Under the pieces are notes generated by a model that was not told the DNA's origin, did no database searches, and saw only the letters and a list, made by a program, of their open reading frames with translations. The position numbers and the translations under genes are program-made. 64,000 nt of DNA from Lysobacteraceae bacterium PS02065 (GTDB taxonomy: Bacteria; Pseudomonadota; Gammaproteobacteria; Xanthomonadales; Rhodanobacteraceae). Below, piece by piece: positions 7,000-17,183 of the stretch; within the stretch, counting starts at the first letter, position 1, and the number at the start of each line of letters is the position of its first letter. Location of the stretch: assembly GCA_029959555.1 (NCBI GenBank), contig JASCPI010000002.1, positions 124,001-188,000 on the forward strand, written 5' to 3'.

Positions 7000-9168
7000 A
7001 TGCCGCGCACGTACGCCCCGGCCCTGATCGGCCTTTCCGCCTCCAGCCTCCTCCTGTCCGCCTGCATGCACACCGCCACCGCACCCGATGGCGCACGCGC
7101 CGCCTCCACCGCACCGACGAAGTCGACGATCACCTACCCGGTCTCGCGCACGGTCGAGCACGTCGACACCTACCACGGCACGCGCATCGCCGACCCCTAC
7201 CGCTGGCTCGAGGATATCGACGCCAGCGAGACCGCCGACTGGGTCGCCGCACAGAACGAGACGACGTTCGCGCACCTGCGCGGCATCGCGCAGCGCAACG
7301 AGCTGCGTACGCGCCTCGAGCAGCTCTGGAACTACGAGCGCACCTCTCCGTACGAGCGGCATGGCGCGCTGTACGCGTTCTCGAAGAACGACGGCCTGCA
7401 GAACCAGTCGGTGCTCTACGTCACCGACAAGCCCGGCGCCCCGGCGCGCGTGCTGCTCGATCCGAACAAGCTCTCGACCGACGGCACGGTCGCATTCAAG
7501 GGCGGCGAATTCAGTCCCGATGGCCGCCTGTTCGCCTACGGCCTGTCCTCGGGCGGCTCGGACTGGGAGCAGTGGCGCGTGCTCGACGTCGGCACCGGCA
7601 AGCCGCTCGCCGACACGCTGGAATGGGTCAAGTTCTCGACCACGGCGTGGAGCAAGGACGGCAAGGGCTTCTACTACAGCCGCTACGACCAGCCCAGCGG
7701 CGAGAACGCGCTCAAGGCCGTCAACACGTTCCAGAAGGTCTACTACCACGAAGTCGGCACGCCGCAGGAGCGCGACCGCCTCGTCTACGAGCGCAAGGAC
7801 GAGCCCAACTGGGGCTTCGGCACCACCGTCACCGACGACGGCCGCTACCTGCTGCTGAGCGTCTGGCGCAGCACCGAGCCCAAGAACCTCGTGCTGATCC
7901 GCGACCTCAAGGCCAAGGGCGGCAAGGTGCGCGAACTCGTCGGCGAGTGGACCGCGAGCTTCGACTTCCTCGGCAGCGAGGGCAGTACGCTGTACTTCCT
8001 CACCGACGACGGCGCCGCGCGTTACCGCGTGATCGCGATCGACGCGCGCAAGCCCGCACGCTCGAACTGGCGCGAGATCGTCGCCGAGGCGCCCGAGACG
8101 CTCGCGGGCGCGCGCCTGGTCGGCGGCCAGATCGTCGCCTCCTACCTCAAGGACGCGCGCAGCGTGATCCGCCGCTTCGGCCTCGACGGCCGCGCGCTCG
8201 GCGAGGTCGCCCTGCCCGGCCTCGGCACGGCGAGCGGCTTCACCGGCAAGGCACGCGACACCGAGAGCTTCTTCTCGTACACGAGCTTCGTCGACCCGGC
8301 CGCGGTCTACCGCCTCGACACGAAGACCGGCACGGCCGAACGCATCGTCGCACCGGCCTACCCGATCGACACCTCGGCCTACGAGACTCGCCAGGTCTTC
8401 TACACGAGCAAGGACGGCACCAAGGTGCCGATGTTCATCTCGGCCAAGCGCGGCATCGCGCTCGACGGCAACAACCCGACCATCCTCTACGGCTACGGCG
8501 GCTTCAACATCTCGGTGACGCCGTCGTTCTCGCCGGCCGTGATCGCGTGGCTCGAGCGTGGCGGTGTCTATGCCGTCGCCAACCTGCGCGGTGGCGGCGA
8601 GTACGGCCGCGCCTGGCACGAGGCCGGCATGAAGGCGAACAAGCAGAACGTGTTCGACGACTTCATCGCCGCGGCCGAGTACCTCGTCGCCGAGAAGGTC
8701 ACCTCGCCGAAGTCGCTCGCGATCCGCGGCGGCTCGAACGGCGGCCTGCTCGTCGCGGCAGTCGAACTGCAGCGCCCCGACCTGTTCGCCGCGGCGATCC
8801 CGGCGGTCGGCGTGCTCGACATGCTGCGCTTCCGCGACTTCACGATCGGCCGCGCCTGGGAATCGGACTACGGTTCGGTCACCGACGAGGAAGGCTTCCG
8901 CACCATCAAGGCCTACTCGCCGCTGCACAACATCAAGCCCGGCGTCGACTACCCGGCCACGCTCGTGATCACGGGCGACCACGACGACCGCGTGTTCCCG
9001 GCGCACAGCTTCAAGTTCGCCGCCGCGCTGCAGGCGGCCAAGCCGAAGCGTCCCGCGCTGATCCGCATCGACGTGCGCGCCGGTCACGGCCAGGGCAAGC
9101 CGACCAGCAAGCTCATCGACGAGACCGCCGACGTCTACGCGTTCATCCTCGACGCCTTTGGGCGTTGA
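7000..9168 (+). CDS. Prolyl oligopeptidase family serine protease (S9A), predicted lipoprotein
   Basis: The protein has 722 residues. A lipoprotein signal with lipobox LLLSAC (Cys near residue 23) predicts membrane anchoring on the periplasmic side. The N-terminal segment YPVSRTVEHVDTYHGTRIAD and PYRWLED is typical of S9A enzymes, followed by the seven-bladed propeller and a C-terminal alpha/beta-hydrolase domain. The triad is complete: Ser579 in RGGSNGG, Asp662 in DHDDRV, and His696 in GHGQG. The family cuts after proline in short peptides, because the propeller excludes large proteins. Length and motif order match prolyl endopeptidases. It has its own predicted promoter and is not in an operon. 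A periplasmic role in peptide scavenging is inference. Confidence 0.92.
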   Translation: MPRTYAPALIGLSASSLLLSACMHTATAPDGARAASTAPTKSTITYPVSRTVEHVDTYHGTRIADPYRWLEDIDASETADWVAAQNETTFAHLRGIAQRNELRTRLEQLWNYERTSPYERHGALYAFSKNDGLQNQSVLYVTDKPGAPARVLLDPNKLSTDGTVAFKGGEFSPDGRLFAYGLSSGGSDWEQWRVLDVGTGKPLADTLEWVKFSTTAWSKDGKGFYYSRYDQPSGENALKAVNTFQKVYYHEVGTPQERDRLVYERKDEPNWGFGTTVTDDGRYLLLSVWRSTEPKNLVLIRDLKAKGGKVRELVGEWTASFDFLGSEGSTLYFLTDDGAARYRVIAIDARKPARSNWREIVAEAPETLAGARLVGGQIVASYLKDARSVIRRFGLDGRALGEVALPGLGTASGFTGKARDTESFFSYTSFVDPAAVYRLDTKTGTAERIVAPAYPIDTSAYETRQVFYTSKDGTKVPMFISAKRGIALDGNNPTILYGYGGFNISVTPSFSPAVIAWLERGGVYAVANLRGGGEYGRAWHEAGMKANKQNVFDDFIAAAEYLVAEKVTSPKSLAIRGGSNGGLLVAAVELQRPDLFAAAIPAVGVLDMLRFRDFTIGRAWESDYGSVTDEEGFRTIKAYSPLHNIKPGVDYPATLVITGDHDDRVFPAHSFKFAAALQAAKPKRPALIRIDVRAGHGQGKPTSKLIDETADVYAFILDAFGR

Positions 9169-9211
9169 CCAAACGCCGCCCGGGGTACGTTTATCCCGGG
9201 CGGGAGGAGAA

Positions 9212-9287
9212 TGGGGTCAGGTTCATTTTTCCGACGACGTGCCATTCGTCGGCACGTGGAGTCACGGGAAAAATGAACCTGACCCCA
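9212..9287. repeat. 76-nt element with perfect 21-bp terminal inverted repeats
   Basis: Bases 9212-9232 (beginning TGGGGTCAGGTTCATTTTT) are repeated in exact reverse complement at 9267-9287. The 34-base centre holds an inner hairpin (ACGTGCC..GGCACGT). GGGGTCAGGTTCATTTTT-like ends are widespread in gammaproteobacteria as remnants or targets linked to Y1/REP-associated transposases; no transposase gene is present here. The element is best read as a non-autonomous mobile unit in the gap after the oligopeptidase gene. Confidence 0.75.
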
Positions 9288-9346
9288 GCTTCTCAGAAGG
9301 ACGATGCGGCGGCGTGACGACGTTCGAAACTTGTCGCGTGACCGCA

Positions 9347-9391
9347 CCCTCATCCGGCCCTGCGGGCCACCTTCTCCCGGAGGGAGAAGGG
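9347..9391 (+). repeat. Dispersed 45-nt palindromic repeat, copy 2
   Basis: This second copy, in the opposite orientation, matches the element at 3119-3163 over 45 bases with one substitution. It begins CCCTCATCCGGCCCTGCGGG and ends GGAGGGAGAAGGG. It lies in the 370-base gap between the oligopeptidase gene and rlmB, between two unrelated repeat types. Confidence 0.85.
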
Positions 9392-9506
9392 AAATATTCG
9401 CAAGGCCCTGCTGCTGTCGAGCTGCTGCCGAACGATTTGGCCTATCCCGTGACGCCGGCGCGTTCGAAACCGTTGCGGTTACAGTCACCCGGCCTTGCAC
9501 ATCGCA

Positions 9507-9529
9507 GAACCCGCGAAGCGGATTCCGCC
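9507..9529 (+). repeat. Half copy of the 79-nt double-hairpin repeat
   Basis: GAACCCGCGAAGCGGATTCC followed by GCC is the second hairpin of the repeat found complete near 41.0, 47.3 and 59.2 kb. It lies 10 bases downstream of the rlmB stop. The first hairpin is absent, so this is a degraded or partial copy. Confidence 0.75.
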
Positions 9530-9539
9530 AGCGATCACC

Positions 9540-10280
9540 TCATCCCGCGCGCTGGCGCAACGCCTCGAACAGCGCGACACCCGTCGCGACCGACACGTTG
9601 AGGCTCTCGACGCTGCCGCGCAGCGGGATGTGGGCGAGGTGGTCGCAGGCTTCGCGCGTGAGGCGGCGCATGCCCTCGCCTTCGCTGCCCATGACGAGCG
9701 CGATCGGGCCCTTGAGGTCGATCGAATACAGCGTCTGCGGCGCCTCGCCGTCGAGGCCGGTCAGCCACACGCCGGCGTCCTTGAGCACGCGCAGCGCGCG
9801 CGCGAGGTTGGTCGCGGCGATGAACGGAACGCGGTCGGCGGCGCCGGCCGAGGCCTTGCGGACGGTCGGCGTGATGCCGACGGCCTTGTCCTTGGGCACG
9901 ATCACTGCGGTCACGCCGGCGCCTTCTGCGCTGCGCAGGCAGGCACCGAGGTTGTGCGGATCGGTGACGCCGTCGAGCACGAGGAACAGTGCATCGGCAC
10001 CGGCGGCCTCGATCAGCGCGGGCAGTTCCGACTCGCTGCGCGGCGGCGGTGCGCGGTAGCGCGCGGCGACGCCCTGGTGGCGCGCGCCGCCGGTCATGCG
10101 GTCCATCGCCTCGCGGTCGCGCGCGTGCGGCTTGACGCCGAGTTCGCGCGCGCGCTCGGAGAGCTCCTTCAGACGCGGATTCTGCTGGCCGGACTCGACG
10201 TACAGCTCGACGATGTTGCCGGCGTCGTGGTTCAGCGCGGCTTCGACGGCGTGGATGCCGTACAGCAGTTCGTTGCTCAT
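9540..10280 (-). CDS. rlmB: 23S rRNA (guanosine-2251-2'-O)-methyltransferase RlmB
   Basis: This SpoU-family (SPOUT) RNA methyltransferase of 246 residues methylates the 2'-hydroxyl of G2251 in the 23S rRNA P-loop using S-adenosylmethionine. A substrate-binding domain begins LLYGIHAVEAAL. The three knot motifs follow: NLGACLRSAEGAG (motif 1), ALVMGSEGEGMRRL (motif 2) and SLNVSVATGVALFE (motif 3). Length and motifs match RlmB closely. It is on the same strand as rnr and 127 bases downstream of it, as in enterobacterial rnr-rlmB clusters. A hairpin at 10365-10398 lies between the two genes. Confidence 0.95.
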   Translation of the reverse strand: MSNELLYGIHAVEAALNHDAGNIVELYVESGQQNPRLKELSERARELGVKPHARDREAMDRMTGGARHQGVAARYRAPPPRSESELPALIEAAGADALFLVLDGVTDPHNLGACLRSAEGAGVTAVIVPKDKAVGITPTVRKASAGAADRVPFIAATNLARALRVLKDAGVWLTGLDGEAPQTLYSIDLKGPIALVMGSEGEGMRRLTREACDHLAHIPLRGSVESLNVSVATGVALFEALRQRAG

Positions 10281-10364
10281 GGGGCTTCACGGGAACGTGG
10301 GGGGTGCGCAGTGTGACGCGCCGGCGTCGCCGCGCAAAGCGCGGTGCGTCGGCACGCCGCGGAA

Positions 10365-10398
10365 CCGGTCGCGCCCCGCTGCGCGCGGGGGCGACCGG
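10365..10398 (-). terminator. G+C-rich hairpin between rnr and rlmB
   Basis: CCGGTCGC at 10365-10372 pairs with GCGACCGG at 10391-10398, and CCCC with GGGG inside. It lies 10 bases after the rnr stop. There is no T-run, so it may attenuate or protect the transcript rather than terminate it fully. Confidence 0.45.
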
Positions 10399-10407
10399 GA
10401 AGCGACC

Positions 10408-12897
10408 TCAGCGGCGTGTGTCGCCACCCTCGACGACGAGGCGGAAATCGATCTTGCGATCCTCTAGGCTCGCGCGCAGCACCTGCACGCGGACCTTGTC
10501 GCCGAGGCGGAAGCGCATGCCGCGGCGCTCGCCCTCGAGCATGTGGCGCACCGGATCGAAGTGGTAATAGTCGTTCGGCAGCTGGGTGATGTGGACGAGT
10601 CCGGTGATCTTCGACTCGGTCAGCTCGACGAACAGGCCGAACGAGGTCGCGCCCGAGACCACGCCGTCGAACTGGCTGCCGACGTGCTTCTCCATCCATG
10701 CGCACTTGTAGCGCTCGTCGACGTCGCGCTCGGCCTCCTGCGCGCGGCGCTCGTTGTGCGAGCAATGCACGGCCATCGAACCCATCTGGGTCGGCGAGTA
10801 GCGGTAGTCGGCGCCCTTGCCGCCGGCGATCGCGTGGCGGATCGCGCGGTGCACGAGCAGGTCCGGGTAACGGCGGATCGGCGAGGTGAAGTGCGCGTAC
10901 GCCTCGAGCGCGAGGCCGAAATGGCCGGTGTTCTCGGGCTGGTAGACGGCCAGACTCTGCGAGCGCAGCAGCACCGATTCGATGAGGCTGACGTCCGGGC
11001 GGTTGCGGATCTTCTTGAGCAGCGCGGCGAAGTGCGCGGGCTGCACCTCGCCGGCCGGCGGCAGACTCAGCTTGAACTCGCGCAGGAACTCGAGCAGGTC
11101 CTCGTACTTCGAGGACGGCGGCGGCTCGTGCACGCGGTACGGTGCCGGGATGCGCTTGCGGATGAGGAACTTCGCGGCCTCGACGTTCGCCGCGATCATG
11201 CATTCCTCGATGAGCTTGTGCGCATCGTTGCGCGGCTCCGAGCCGAGCTGGATGACCTCGCCGGACGCGACGAGGCGGAACTTCACCTCGGTGCTCTCGA
11301 AATCGATCGAGCCGCGCTTCTGGCGTGCCTTGGCGAGCACCTTGTAGAGCTGGTGAAGGGCCTCGAGGCGCGGCATGAGCTTGCCGACCTCGGCGCGCGC
11401 GTCGGCGTCCTTCTCGCCGATCGCCTGCCACACGCGCGTGTAGGTCAGGCGCGCATGCGAGCGCATGACGGCATCGTAGAACGTCGACTTCGTGACGTTG
11501 CCTTCGCGATCCACCTGCATGTCGCAGACCATGCACAGGCGATCGACCCTCGGGTTGAGCGAACAGATGCCGTTGGAGAGCGTCTCGGGCAGCATCGGCA
11601 CGACGAAGCCCGGGAAGTACACCGACGTAGAGCGCTTGTAAGCCTCCTCGTCGAGCGCACTTCCGGCCGGCACGTAGTGCGAGACATCGGCGATCGCGAC
11701 GACGAGGCGGAAGCCGTTCGCGGTGGGTTCCGCGTAGACGGCATCGTCGAAGTCGCGCGCGTCCTCGCCGTCGATCGTCACGAGCGGAAGGCCGCGCAGA
11801 TCCTTGCGACCCGCGATCTCGGCTTCGGTGACCTGCGGTTCGACCTCAGCGGCTTGGCGCAGCACGTCGTCGGGCCAGTCGTGCGGCAGGCCGTGGCTCG
11901 CGATCGCCATCTCGACGAGGATCGACGGCGTCAGGCGCTCGCCGAGCACCGCGAGAACGCGTCCCATCGGTCCGCGGTACACGGTGGGCGGATCGCTGAT
12001 CTCGGCGATGACGATCTGGCCTGCACGCGCGCCCTGGTCCTCGCCCGGGCGGATCAGGATGTCCTGATGCACGCGGCGGTCGTCGGGCGAAACCAGCACG
12101 AGCCCGTTCTCGACGATGACGCGGCCGACGAGGCGCGACGAGCGCCGCTCGAGTACCTCGACGATCGCGCCCTGGCGCCGCCCGCGGCGATCCACGCCGA
12201 CGACACTGCCGAGCACGCGGTCGCCGTGCAGCACCGGGCGCATCTGCGCGGGCGAGAGATAGAGATCCTCGCCGCCGCCGTCGGGACGCAGGAAGCCATA
12301 GCCCTCGGCGTTGGCGAGCACGACGCCCGGGATCAGGTCGAGCTTCTGGGCGACGCCGTAGCCGCCGCGGCGGTTCTGCAGCAACTGGCCATCTCGCACC
12401 ATCGCGGCGAGGCGCTTGGTCAACGCGTCGACGTCCTGTTCGGTGGTCAGGCCCAGCGTCTGCGCGATGGCCTCGGTCTTCATGAGCGTCGCGTGTTCGG
12501 ACAGCAGCGCGAGGATCGCCTCGCGGCTCGGGATCGGACGCGCGTAACGCTGCGCCTCGCGGTCGGCGAACGGATCGTGCGCGCGCGGAGCCTCGTCCCC
12601 CGTGCGTCCCCGCGGTGCGCCGCGCGGCGGCGCGACGTCGGTGGCATGGAACGGGGGCTTGCCGGGACGTGGGCCCTTCGACGTGCGCGGTGGCGAGGGT
12701 GCGGTTGCAGGCGACGTACGCGTGCGGCCTTTGGGCGCATCGAACACGGGCGGCAGCCAAGGCGCCGGCGCGGATTTCGCGCGCTTGACGCCGGTCTTCT
12801 TCGCGGCTGTGGCGCTGCCCTTGGCGAGCGCCGGCGCGGCGCCCGGGTTCGTCTTCTTGGTGGCGCGCGGCGCGCCTTTCGTGATTCTCTTCGTCAC
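10408..12897 (-). CDS. rnr: Ribonuclease R
   Basis: This 3'-5' exoribonuclease of 829 residues degrades structured RNA. It opens with about 110 residues rich in Lys, Arg, Pro and Ala, a basic extension often at the C-terminus in other species. A winged-helix segment (SREAILALLSEHATLMKTE), cold-shock domains, the RNB catalytic domain and a C-terminal S1 domain (FDGVVSGATSFGLFVEL) follow. Catalytic acids are in DGEDARDFDDAVYA, and RPDVSLIESVLLRSQSLAVY and HFTSPIRRYPDL are classic RNB motifs. It is divergent from tRNA-Leu; upstream of rlmB in the same direction. The family call is secure. Confidence 0.96.
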   Translation of the reverse strand: MTKRITKGAPRATKKTNPGAAPALAKGSATAAKKTGVKRAKSAPAPWLPPVFDAPKGRTRTSPATAPSPPRTSKGPRPGKPPFHATDVAPPRGAPRGRTGDEAPRAHDPFADREAQRYARPIPSREAILALLSEHATLMKTEAIAQTLGLTTEQDVDALTKRLAAMVRDGQLLQNRRGGYGVAQKLDLIPGVVLANAEGYGFLRPDGGGEDLYLSPAQMRPVLHGDRVLGSVVGVDRRGRRQGAIVEVLERRSSRLVGRVIVENGLVLVSPDDRRVHQDILIRPGEDQGARAGQIVIAEISDPPTVYRGPMGRVLAVLGERLTPSILVEMAIASHGLPHDWPDDVLRQAAEVEPQVTEAEIAGRKDLRGLPLVTIDGEDARDFDDAVYAEPTANGFRLVVAIADVSHYVPAGSALDEEAYKRSTSVYFPGFVVPMLPETLSNGICSLNPRVDRLCMVCDMQVDREGNVTKSTFYDAVMRSHARLTYTRVWQAIGEKDADARAEVGKLMPRLEALHQLYKVLAKARQKRGSIDFESTEVKFRLVASGEVIQLGSEPRNDAHKLIEECMIAANVEAAKFLIRKRIPAPYRVHEPPPSSKYEDLLEFLREFKLSLPPAGEVQPAHFAALLKKIRNRPDVSLIESVLLRSQSLAVYQPENTGHFGLALEAYAHFTSPIRRYPDLLVHRAIRHAIAGGKGADYRYSPTQMGSMAVHCSHNERRAQEAERDVDERYKCAWMEKHVGSQFDGVVSGATSFGLFVELTESKITGLVHITQLPNDYYHFDPVRHMLEGERRGMRFRLGDKVRVQVLRASLEDRKIDFRLVVEGGDTRR

Positions 12898-12954
12898 GTT
12901 GGTGGAACTCCTCTTGTTGCAGGCACGGCGATCGACGATCGCCGCGTGGAATCA

Positions 12955-12983
12955 TTGACAGGCTACGAGCCTGACAGTATCGT
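12955..12983 (+). promoter_or_regulatory. Strong predicted sigma-70 promoter for tRNA-Leu
   Basis: A perfect -35 box TTGACA (12955-12960) and TATCGT (12978-12983) are exactly 17 bases apart. The predicted start near 12990 is about 26 bases before the mature tRNA. The bases between (GCGCCCCGC) are G+C-rich like a stringent discriminator, which would fit growth-rate control; that last point is inference. Confidence 0.75.
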
Positions 12984-13015
12984 TCGCGCCCCGCTTGGCT
13001 CTGCCCTGCGGGCAT

Positions 13016-13100
<85 letters not shown>

Positions 13101-13146
13101 CACATCCGGTTCGGGAACGTCGCGAGACGATCATCCGGACCCCTCG

Positions 13147-13172
13147 AAAAGCCCCGCGCATGCGGGGCTTTT
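13147..13172 (+). terminator. Intrinsic terminator of tRNA-Leu
   Basis: AAAAGCCCCGC (13147-13157) pairs with GCGGGGCTTTT (13162-13172) around a GCAT loop, and further T residues follow (TTCGTTT). It lies 46 bases after the tRNA and is the clearest Rho-independent terminator in the window. Confidence 0.9.
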
Positions 13173-13376
13173 TCGTTTCCGGATCCGTCGTGACACACGC
13201 GTTCCTGCGCGGCTGCCATGCCAGGAAATCACGATGATGCACCGCGACGGCTGAGTGCCGTGCCAACGGCGCGGCCACGACGGCGCACGCCCCCTCGCCC
13301 TGCGAGGGTACGCCATCGTGGTCGATCACGCGGGAGGGAGGCGCGCCGGCATCCACCGGCGCGCATGCGACGTCGA

Positions 13377-14687
<1,311 letters not shown>

Positions 14688-14833
14688 TCAGGATCGGGGG
14701 AGGCACCCGCGGCCTCCCGCGCGCGCGACCGCGTCGACGGGCGTGGCCGGGCGGCCCGCATGAGGTGCCCTGCCGGCTCGCGCCGGCGCAGGGTGGATTG
14801 TCGGTCGTAAGTGTTGCGGTTGCCAGCGCCGCG

Positions 14834-15019
14834 TCAGCGCACGAGCGCCAGCGCGGCGAGTCCGCACGCGACCAGCACCGCGCCGATCACGCGCAGGCGG
14901 CGGTCGTCGAGTTGCCGTACCTGCTCGGCCATGCGCCTCCAGACGGACGGCGCGGCGAACAGGAACAACCCCTCGATGACCGCCACGAGGCACAGCGCGG
15001 CGAGCAGGTCGCCGGGCAT
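14834..15019 (-). CDS. yjeT: DUF2065 (YjeT-family) small membrane protein
   Basis: This 61-residue protein has two hydrophobic segments (LLAALCLVAVIEGLFLFAAP and LRVIGAVLVACGLAALALV) around a short charged loop (MAEQVRQLDDRRL). Its size, helix layout and position between hflC and purA match the YjeT/DUF2065 family, which occupies the same place in E. coli. The role is unknown; the link to the HflKC complex is positional only. The start lies 12 bases after the hflC stop, suggesting co-translation. Confidence 0.85.
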   Translation of the reverse strand: MPGDLLAALCLVAVIEGLFLFAAPSVWRRMAEQVRQLDDRRLRVIGAVLVACGLAALALVR

Positions 15020-15031
15020 CGTGCGCCTTCC

Positions 15032-15898
15032 TTACTTGCTGTCCTGCAGGTAGCGCAGGAACTCGGACTTCGGATCGAGCACCAGCACGCCGTTGGAGGT
15101 GCGCTGGAACGACTCGCGGTAAGCCTCGAGGCTGCGGTAGAACGCGTAGAACTCGGCATCGGTGCCGTAGGCACCCGCATAGACTTCTGCAGCCTTCGCG
15201 TCGCCTTCGCCGCGGCCCTTCTGGGCTTCGCGGTAGGCGTCGGCCTTGATGACCTGCACCTGGCGATCGGCGTCGGCGCGGATGCGCTCGGCAGCCTCGT
15301 TGCCTTCCGCGCGCAGCGAATCGGCGACCTGCTTGCGCTCCGAACGCATGCGCTCGTAGACCGAACGCAGCACCGAGCTCTCTTCAGGCAGGTCGACGCG
15401 CTTGATGCGCACGTCGATGATCTCGATGCCGAGGTTCTGCGCAGCGCGGTTGGCCTGCTGCACGAGCGACAGGGTGAGGTCCGAACGCGCGCTCGAGACG
15501 ACCTCCTGCAGCGTGCGCGAGTTGATCGCGGTACGCATGCCGTCCTTGACGATCGGCGCGATGCGCTGCTGCGCGCGCGTCTCGTCGCCGGCCACGGCGG
15601 TGTAGAACTTCGACGAATCGACGATCTTCCACTTGACCACGAAGTCGACGTTGACGTCCTTCTTCTCCGAGGTCAGGTAGCGCTCCGCGGCCGCGTCCAG
15701 CGTGAGCAGGCGACGGTCGAACGTGAGCGCCTGCTGGATGAAAGGCAACTTGAAATGCAGGCCGGGCTCGTGGCCCGACGACACGATGCGGCCGAACTGC
15801 AGCAGGATCGCGGTGCGATCCTCGCGCACGACGAACACGCTGCTGACCGCGAGCACGACGACGACGGCGAGAAGGATGATGGCATTGAACGAGCGCAT
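15032..15898 (-). CDS. hflC: HflC, subunit of the FtsH-regulating HflKC complex
   Basis: The protein has 288 residues from ATG 15898; an upstream in-frame extension overlaps hflK and is rejected. One N-terminal membrane anchor (AIILLAVVVVLAVSSVFVV) is followed by an SPFH/Band-7 domain beginning REDRTAILLQFGRIV. A long Ala/Glu-rich helical region (EAAERIRADADRQVQVIKAD) comes before a C-terminal LVLDPKSEFLRYL, typical of HflC. With HflK it forms a large periplasmic-facing assembly that limits FtsH proteolysis. The start is one base after the hflK stop, so the two are translationally coupled. Confidence 0.95.
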   Translation of the reverse strand: MRSFNAIILLAVVVVLAVSSVFVVREDRTAILLQFGRIVSSGHEPGLHFKLPFIQQALTFDRRLLTLDAAAERYLTSEKKDVNVDFVVKWKIVDSSKFYTAVAGDETRAQQRIAPIVKDGMRTAINSRTLQEVVSSARSDLTLSLVQQANRAAQNLGIEIIDVRIKRVDLPEESSVLRSVYERMRSERKQVADSLRAEGNEAAERIRADADRQVQVIKADAYREAQKGRGEGDAKAAEVYAGAYGTDAEFYAFYRSLEAYRESFQRTSNGVLVLDPKSEFLRYLQDSK

Positions 15899-15899
15899 G

Positions 15900-17051
15900 T
15901 CAGCGTCCTCCTCGCGCGGTTTCGGGGGTGGCACCAACCGCCGCGGCAGCGGCGTCGGGCGACGGCGCCGCAGGTGCGGGGCCGCCCTGCGTGGGCATCG
16001 GCACGTAGAGCAGGTTCTTGCCCGACGAGAAATCGATGACCTTCGGCGTGTTGCCGACCACCTGCTGCAGCGTTTCGAGGTAAAGACGCTTGCGCGTCAC
16101 TTCCGGCGCGGCGCGGTACTCGCTCGCTATCAGGCTGAAGCGCTGCGCGTCACCCTCGGCCTTGGCAATGCGCTCGGCCTTGTAGCCTTCGGCCTCGGCG
16201 AGGATGCGCGCGGCTTCGCCGCGCGCCTCCGGCACGACCCGCTTGGCATAGGCATCCGCGACGTTGCTGGCACGCTGGCGGTCCTCGCGCGCGCTGATCG
16301 CGTCGTCGAACGATTCCTTGACCTCGGCCGGCGGGCGCACGTTCTGGAAGTTCAGCTCGGTCACCATGAGGCCGGCGTCGTAACGATCGAGGGTCTGCTG
16401 CACGACGCGCTTGGCCTGCAGCGCCAGTTCCGCGCTCGGATTGGCGACCGGCTCCTCGCCTTCTGCCGGTTCGACGCGCTGGTCGGGCATGATGGCGTCG
16501 AGCTTGCCCGTGCCGATCACCTCGCGCACCGCACTCTCGGCCGCCTGCTTGAGGGTCTCGTCGGGATTCTTGGTCGCGAACAGGTAGCGCGTCGCGTCGG
16601 CGACCTGGTACTGCACGTTGAAGTCGACCTGCACGAAGTTCTCGTCGCGCGTGAGCATGCGCACCGAGTCCGACATCGCGCGGATCTGCGTCGCGTCGAC
16701 CTTCTCGACGGTCTCGATCGGTCGCGGGAACTTGAGATTGAAACCGGGAGGCATCGAGCGTGCGAGCTTGCCGAAGCGCAGCACCACGCCGGCCTCGTTG
16801 GCCTTGATCACGGTGAACGAGTCGAACAGCACCCAGGCGATCGCGAGGCCGAGCACGGCGACGATCGCGCCACCCGAGCCGCTGTCACCGCTGCCTTCGG
16901 AGCGCCCACCGCCACTGCCGCCGCCACCGAACAGGCGGCCGAACATCTCCTTGAGGCGCTGGACCGCGAGCTCGACGTCGTTGCGCGGCTCCTTGCCGTT
17001 GTTCTTCCAAGGGTCGCGCGGTTTGCCACTGCCGGGTTCGTTCCAAGCCAT
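15900..17051 (-). CDS. hflK: HflK, subunit of the FtsH-regulating HflKC complex
   Basis: The protein has 383 residues from ATG 17051 (MAWNEPGSGKPRDPW). This Gly/Pro-rich cytoplasmic N-terminus is characteristic of HflK, which is longer than HflC before its membrane helix. A glycine/serine stretch (GGGGSGGGRSEGSGDSGSGG) precedes the helix AIVAVLGLAIAWVLFDSF. The SPFH domain starts TVIKANEAGVVLRFGK and an Ala/Glu-rich helix follows. The C-terminal tail is Ala/Pro-rich and low in complexity. It shares an operon with hflC and lies downstream of hflX. Confidence 0.95.
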   Translation of the reverse strand: MAWNEPGSGKPRDPWKNNGKEPRNDVELAVQRLKEMFGRLFGGGGSGGGRSEGSGDSGSGGAIVAVLGLAIAWVLFDSFTVIKANEAGVVLRFGKLARSMPPGFNLKFPRPIETVEKVDATQIRAMSDSVRMLTRDENFVQVDFNVQYQVADATRYLFATKNPDETLKQAAESAVREVIGTGKLDAIMPDQRVEPAEGEEPVANPSAELALQAKRVVQQTLDRYDAGLMVTELNFQNVRPPAEVKESFDDAISAREDRQRASNVADAYAKRVVPEARGEAARILAEAEGYKAERIAKAEGDAQRFSLIASEYRAAPEVTRKRLYLETLQQVVGNTPKVIDFSSGKNLLYVPMPTQGGPAPAAPSPDAAAAAVGATPETARGGR

Positions 17052-17183
17052 GCTTCGGTTCCTGTTGGGGTGGCATGCCGCACGGAGGCGCGGCATGCGC
17101 ATGCGGCACGCGCCTCGTGACGCCTGCCGCCTTCGTTGCTCGATCCGGGGTGCCGCCGAGGGCCGGCTGCGCCCACGGTGTCA

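Noticed and set aside
6985..9087. 700-codon minus-strand open frame
   Set aside because: It lies antisense to the prolyl oligopeptidase, whose triad is complete; the antisense product has no recognisable domain.
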